64,000 bases of DNA, taken from the NCBI RefSeq assembly GCF_905397375.1, contig NZ_CAJPVG010000008.1, positions 124,001 to 188,000 on the forward strand. The letters run 5' to 3'. The stretch comes from Ralstonia mannitolilytica. GTDB lineage: Bacteria > Pseudomonadota > Gammaproteobacteria > Burkholderiales > Burkholderiaceae. The notes below the pieces were generated by a model that was given only the letters and a program-made list of their open reading frames with translations, was not told where the DNA came from and made no database searches. Position 1 is the stretch's first letter; every line of letters begins with the position of its first letter. Made by a program: the position numbers and the translations under genes. This document shows, piece by piece, positions 61,017 through 64,000 of this stretch.

Positions 61017-61763
61017 CTACATCGATGGACGCGCCGGCGCAGGCGGGTCGCCATGCTTGGCGCGGTACGTTTTCTCCACCAGCTCGCGCAGCTTGGCCAG
61101 CGCGCCCACGTCGCCCTGTGCAGCCGCCTTGCCGTACCAGTTCTTCGCCTGCTCGATGTCCTGCGGCACCACGCCCGGTTCGCCGCGCTCGTAGTAGCTG
61201 CCCACGATGTACTGCGACGGCCCGTCGCCGGCCTCAGCCGCTTTCCTGTACCAGGTGAACGCGCGCTTGTAATCGCGCGGCACGCCGCGGCCGGTGAAGT
61301 AGTTGGTGGCCAGGGCGCGCTGCGCCTCGATGTGCCCTCCGGTGGCGGCGCGCTCATACCACTTGTTGGCTTCTTCCAGCGAGCGCGGGACCAGCTCGCC
61401 GCGCTCGAACAATTCACCGTACGCGAACTGCGCGTGCGTCATCTGGTTGTCGGCGGCGCGGCGCAACCATTTGACGGCCTCGTCGGGCCGCGCGACGGTG
61501 CCTTCGCCGCGCATCAGCATCATCGCGTAGTTGAACTGCGCGAGGCGGTTGCCGCGCTGCGCCGCTTCGGCAAACTCGTCGAAGGCGTGGCCGAAGTCGT
61601 TCTGCTCGTAGTGCGCGATGGCAATCTGGGTGAGGGCGGCGGCATCGGCCTGCGCATCCTTTGGCGATGGCGTGCCCGATGCCAAGGCCATCGCCGTGCC
61701 CATCGCCAGCCCCAGCACCGCCTGCAGCAGGCGCGGACTTCTGCGCCGGATCTGTCTGCTCAT
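61017..61763 (-). CDS. Sel1-repeat (TPR-like) exported protein
   Basis: 248 residues. Signal peptide (RLLQAVLGLAMGTAMALASG) and then about five Sel1-like repeats of ~36 residues (AQFNYAMMLMRGEGTVARPD, AVKWLRRAADNQ; AQFAYGELFERGELVPRSLE; AQRALATNYFTGRGVPRDYK; SQYIVGSYYERGEPGVVPQD). Such solenoids mediate protein contacts in the periplasm; no partner is visible. AGGAG precedes ATG 61763. It is downstream of metX-metW by 104 bp on the same strand. Confidence 0.88.
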   Translation of the reverse strand: MSRQIRRRSPRLLQAVLGLAMGTAMALASGTPSPKDAQADAAALTQIAIAHYEQNDFGHAFDEFAEAAQRGNRLAQFNYAMMLMRGEGTVARPDEAVKWLRRAADNQMTHAQFAYGELFERGELVPRSLEEANKWYERAATGGHIEAQRALATNYFTGRGVPRDYKRAFTWYRKAAEAGDGPSQYIVGSYYERGEPGVVPQDIEQAKNWYGKAAAQGDVGALAKLRELVEKTYRAKHGDPPAPARPSM

Positions 61764-61867
61764 CGCGCGCTCCTCACCGGAAGAAGGGCCCAGTGTAGCG
61801 CGCCCGCTCAGGGCATGCGGCGGCCTCGGCGAGCGGCCGCATCGCAGCCGCCTGGATGCCGCGGCAA

Positions 61868-62500
61868 TCAGCCCGCGCGCACCCGGTACACCGCCACGCT
61901 CCCGCGCCAGTTGGCGCCCCAGCGCACGACGTTCCCTTCGTGCAGCACCACGCGATCCAGGATCACCAGCCCTACCTTGGGTGCCAGCGCTTCGAAGTCG
62001 CGGATGGTCAGCACGCGCACGTTGGGCGTGTCGTACCACTCGTAGGGGAGCGATTCCGACACCGGCATGCGCCCGCGGAAGATCGACAGCCGGTGCGGCC
62101 AGTAGCCGAAGTTCGGGAACGACACGATGCACTCGCGTCCCACGCGCAGCATCTCGCGCAGCACCTGTGCCGTGTTGTGGATGGTCTGCAGGGTCTGCGA
62201 GAGGATGACCGTGTCGAAGCTCTTGTCCTCGAACAGCGCCAGGCCGCCCTCCAGGTTCTGCTGGATCACATGCACGCCCTTCTGCGTGGCGGCGAGCACA
62301 CCGGCGTCGTCGATCTCGATGCCATAGGCCAGCACGTCGAGTTCCTGCTGCAGCACGCTCAGCAGGCTGCCATCGGCACAGCCGAGGTCGAGCACCGTCG
62401 AGCGCGGCTCGATCCAGCGCGCGATGGCGCGAAAGTCGGCGCGGTCGGCCAGGATGTTCGGCACCGGCGCGTGCGTCGTGTTCAGCGTTTGCGTGCTCAT
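61868..62500 (-). CDS. metW: Methionine biosynthesis protein MetW
   Basis: 210 residues. A class I methyltransferase-like fold with SAM motif VLDLGCADGSLLSVL, plus the MetW blocks GIEIDDAGVLAATQKGVHVI and SQTLQTIHNTAQVLREMLRV. It partners MetX in methionine biosynthesis in many proteobacteria and is required for its activity; its own catalytic role is unclear. Start overlaps the metX stop by 4 bp. Confidence 0.94.
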   Translation of the reverse strand: MSTQTLNTTHAPVPNILADRADFRAIARWIEPRSTVLDLGCADGSLLSVLQQELDVLAYGIEIDDAGVLAATQKGVHVIQQNLEGGLALFEDKSFDTVILSQTLQTIHNTAQVLREMLRVGRECIVSFPNFGYWPHRLSIFRGRMPVSESLPYEWYDTPNVRVLTIRDFEALAPKVGLVILDRVVLHEGNVVRWGANWRGSVAVYRVRAG

Positions 62501-63720
62501 ACGCCGATCTCCTGGGCGATGCGTTCGTAATAGGCGCGCACCAGCGCGTGGTAGCGCGCGTCTTCGAGCAGGAAGGCGTCGTGGCCGTGCGGCGCGTCGA
62601 TTTCGCCGTACGTGACGGGGCGCTTGTTGTCGAGCAGCGCCTTGACCAGCTCGCGGCTGCGCGCGGGGGCAAAGCGCCAGTCGGTCATGAAGCTGATGAC
62701 GAGGTAGCTGGCCTTGGTATGGGCGACGGCCTTGGTCAGATCGCCGCCGTACGCCAATGCCGGGTCGAAGTAATCGAGCGCGCGCGTGATCAGCAGGTAC
62801 GTGTTGGCGTCGAAGTACTCGGCAAACTTGTCGCCCTGGTAGCGCAGGTAGCTCTCGACCTGGAATTCGACATCGAACGAGAAGCGGATGTCTTCGGCCT
62901 TGAGCTCGCGGCCGAACTTGGCCGCCATGTCTTCGTCCGACAGATACGTGATGTGGCCGATCATGCGCGCCACGCGCAGGCCGCGCTTGGGCTTGACGTT
63001 GTGGGCGTAGTAGTCGCCGCCGTGGAAATCCGGGTCGGAGAGGATCGCGCTGCGCGCCACCTCATTGAACGCGATGTTCTGCGCGGACAGCTTCGGCGTC
63101 GATGCCACCACCACGCAGTGCCGCAGGCGGTCCGGATACATCAGGCTCCACGCCAGCGCCTGCATGCCGCCGAGGCTGCCGCCCATGACGGCCGCGAACT
63201 GCTGGATGCCGAAGCGGTCGGCGACGCGCGCCTGGGCATTGACCCAATCCTCCACCGTCACCACGGGAAAGCGCGCGCCATACGGCTGGCCGGTTTCCGG
63301 GTGCGGGCTCATCGGGCCCGTGGAGCCGAAGCACGAGCCGAGGTTGTTCACCCCGATGACGAAAAAGCGGTTGGTATCGACCGGCTTGCCTGGGCCGACC
63401 ATGTTGTCCCACCAGCCGACCTCGCCTTCGGCATGCACACCCGCCACGTGGTGCGACGCATTGAGCGCGTGGCAGATGAGCACGGCGTTGGACCGCTCCG
63501 CGTTGAGCGTGCCGTAGGTCTCGACCATGAGGTCGTAGCCGCTGATCTGCGAGCCGTTGCGCAACTGCAGCGGCTCGGCAAAGTGCATGCGCTCGGGCAC
63601 GACCAGGCCCAGCGCATTGGCTGCCTTGCCTGTCTGGGCCGTGGAAGCCGGCCGGATATCGGTACTGACCGCAGCCACGGTGTCGGCGGCAGCGGTGGAA
63701 TCAGCCTGGGTGTCTGTCAT
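62497..63720 (-). CDS. metX: Homoserine O-acyltransferase MetX
   Basis: 407 residues, alpha/beta-hydrolase fold. Oxyanion region NNLGSCFGSTGP, nucleophile Ser in AAVMGGSLGGMQALAW and the Asp/His pair near the end (DAPHGHDAFLLED). The N-terminal ~45 residues are Ala/Thr/Asp-rich and extra. It acylates homoserine, the first committed step to methionine; in proteobacteria with a metX-metW pair succinyl-CoA is often the donor, which cannot be read here. The leader carries a SAM-II-like riboswitch, and a terminator T-run ends only ~10 nt before the ATG. Confidence 0.94.
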   Translation of the reverse strand: MTDTQADSTAAADTVAAVSTDIRPASTAQTGKAANALGLVVPERMHFAEPLQLRNGSQISGYDLMVETYGTLNAERSNAVLICHALNASHHVAGVHAEGEVGWWDNMVGPGKPVDTNRFFVIGVNNLGSCFGSTGPMSPHPETGQPYGARFPVVTVEDWVNAQARVADRFGIQQFAAVMGGSLGGMQALAWSLMYPDRLRHCVVVASTPKLSAQNIAFNEVARSAILSDPDFHGGDYYAHNVKPKRGLRVARMIGHITYLSDEDMAAKFGRELKAEDIRFSFDVEFQVESYLRYQGDKFAEYFDANTYLLITRALDYFDPALAYGGDLTKAVAHTKASYLVISFMTDWRFAPARSRELVKALLDNKRPVTYGEIDAPHGHDAFLLEDARYHALVRAYYERIAQEIGV

Positions 63721-63730
63721 GGCGCCAAAG

Positions 63731-63773
63731 AAAAAACCCGACCGGCAACGCTGTTCACGCAACCAATCGGGTT
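63731..63773 (-). terminator. Intrinsic terminator in the metX leader
   Basis: AACCCGATTGG / CCGGTCGGGTT (63773-63763 with 63745-63735, two G-U pairs) followed by TTTTTT. It lies between the aptamer and the metX start and is the likely expression platform; no normal Shine-Dalgarno fits between it and the ATG. Confidence 0.8.
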
Positions 63774-63810
63774 CTCTCGTGGCGCACGCCGGGCGGACGC
63801 CCAGCGTTCT

Positions 63811-63920
63811 GACCGAACCTCTTTAGCCGCATTTGTAATGAGAGCCCAGGACCACATTCGTGTGGCGAAGACTCCCGCGCGCCCGCAAGCCAGTCGTCAA
63901 ATCGGCGCGCCAGAGGTTGG
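63811..63920 (-). promoter_or_regulatory. SAM-II-like riboswitch (metX leader)
   Basis: Minus-strand RNA with the SAM-II arrangement: P1 GCGCGCC / GGCGCGC (63910-63904 with 63883-63877), loop beginning GATTTGA (63903-63897) and containing GGCTTGC, and the downstream conserved GCTAAAG (63827-63821). A ~35-nt insertion with its own hairpin CCACA-CGAA-TGTGG separates P1 from the GCTAAAG strand. An extra match, AACCTCT (63918-63912) with AGAGGTT after GCTAAA, could close an outer helix. Together with the terminator it predicts shut-off of metX when S-adenosylmethionine is high. Confidence 0.6.
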
Positions 63921-63922
63921 GG

Positions 63923-63951
63923 ATTATAGATCAGACCGCGGACGATGTGAC
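63923..63951 (-). promoter_or_regulatory. Promoter of metX-metW
   Basis: GTCACA (-35, four of six; 63951-63946), 17-bp spacer, perfect TATAAT (-10; 63928-63923). Transcription would start about 63916, at the 5' edge of the riboswitch. Confidence 0.65.
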
Positions 63952-64000
63952 GCGCGCCTGGGCGCCCGCGGCGACGGCCTCCGGTGCGGCCATCCGCGCA
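63931..64000 (-). CDS. Possible C-terminal end of an upstream gene
   Basis: An open minus-strand frame (ending MAAPEAVAAGAQARVTSSAV and a TGA at 63933-63931) enters from beyond the right edge. Only 22 codons are visible; the family cannot be told. The metX promoter would lie within it. Confidence 0.3.
   Translation of the reverse strand, partial: ARMAAPEAVAAGAQARVTSSAV

Overview
The window looks like the replication-origin region of a betaproteobacterial chromosome, most likely Ralstonia or a close Burkholderiaceae relative. This rests on the GC-rich composition, the dnaA-dnaN-gyrB block diverging from rpmH-rnpA-yidD-yidC-mnmE across a DnaA-box-bearing intergenic region, and the style of the flanking genes (MetX-MetW pair, GTP-type PckG, CstA-YbdD, erythronate/threonate catabolism). 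The genus is an inference; the origin is read directly from the sequence. No rRNA, tRNA, CRISPR array or intact insertion sequence was recognised.

Layout. 1-8.7 kb: a lipoprotein cut by the window edge, an AraC-type regulator with a GyrI-like domain, a secreted PAP2-type phosphatase lipoprotein, an HPP-CBS membrane protein, a glutathione S-transferase, a hybrid histidine kinase with two receivers, and a frameshifted GNAT acetyltransferase. 8.9-16 kb: a beta-propeller lipoprotein, a polar amino-acid ABC transporter operon led by its GntR-family regulator, and a DUF2252 protein. 16.2-20.3 kb is an accessory, lower-GC strip: a small hypothetical gene behind a structured RNA resembling phage C4 antisense RNA, a truncated McrA-like N-terminal domain, a broken type I methylase gene (hsdM) with a piece of its 3' end inverted, and a decayed His-Xaa-Ser (Hxs) radical-SAM peptide-modification locus (hxsA, hxsD, truncated hxsB, no hxsC).

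20.3-31.6 kb is the conserved origin core: gyrB, dnaN and dnaA leftward, oriC at about 26.0-26.6 kb, then rpmH, rnpA, yidD, yidC and mnmE rightward, with a VOC protein and a Nudix hydrolase. 32-45 kb: rpsU, topoisomerase IB, a three-gene RND efflux operon with its divergent TetR/AcrR repressor and a shared operator, a patatin-like protein, a flavoprotein reductase that has lost one of its two redox cysteines, a LigB-type dioxygenase and a D-2-hydroxyacid dehydrogenase. 45.8-49.4 kb: GTP-dependent PEP carboxykinase, a long AT-rich leader, and an orphan OmpR/PhoB-type regulator whose phosphoacceptor Asp is Glu.

49.4-56.3 kb is a complete catabolic cluster for four-carbon acid sugars (otnI, MFS transporter, otnC, otnK, ltnD, gntR and divergent denD) that would turn D-erythronate and L-threonate into dihydroxyacetone phosphate. 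56.3-61 kb: a Cache-domain kinase and NarL-type regulator divergent from cstA-ybdD, with repeated CGTAG elements between them. 61-64 kb: a Sel1-repeat protein and metX-metW, preceded by a promoter, a SAM-II-like riboswitch and an intrinsic terminator placed directly before the metX start codon.
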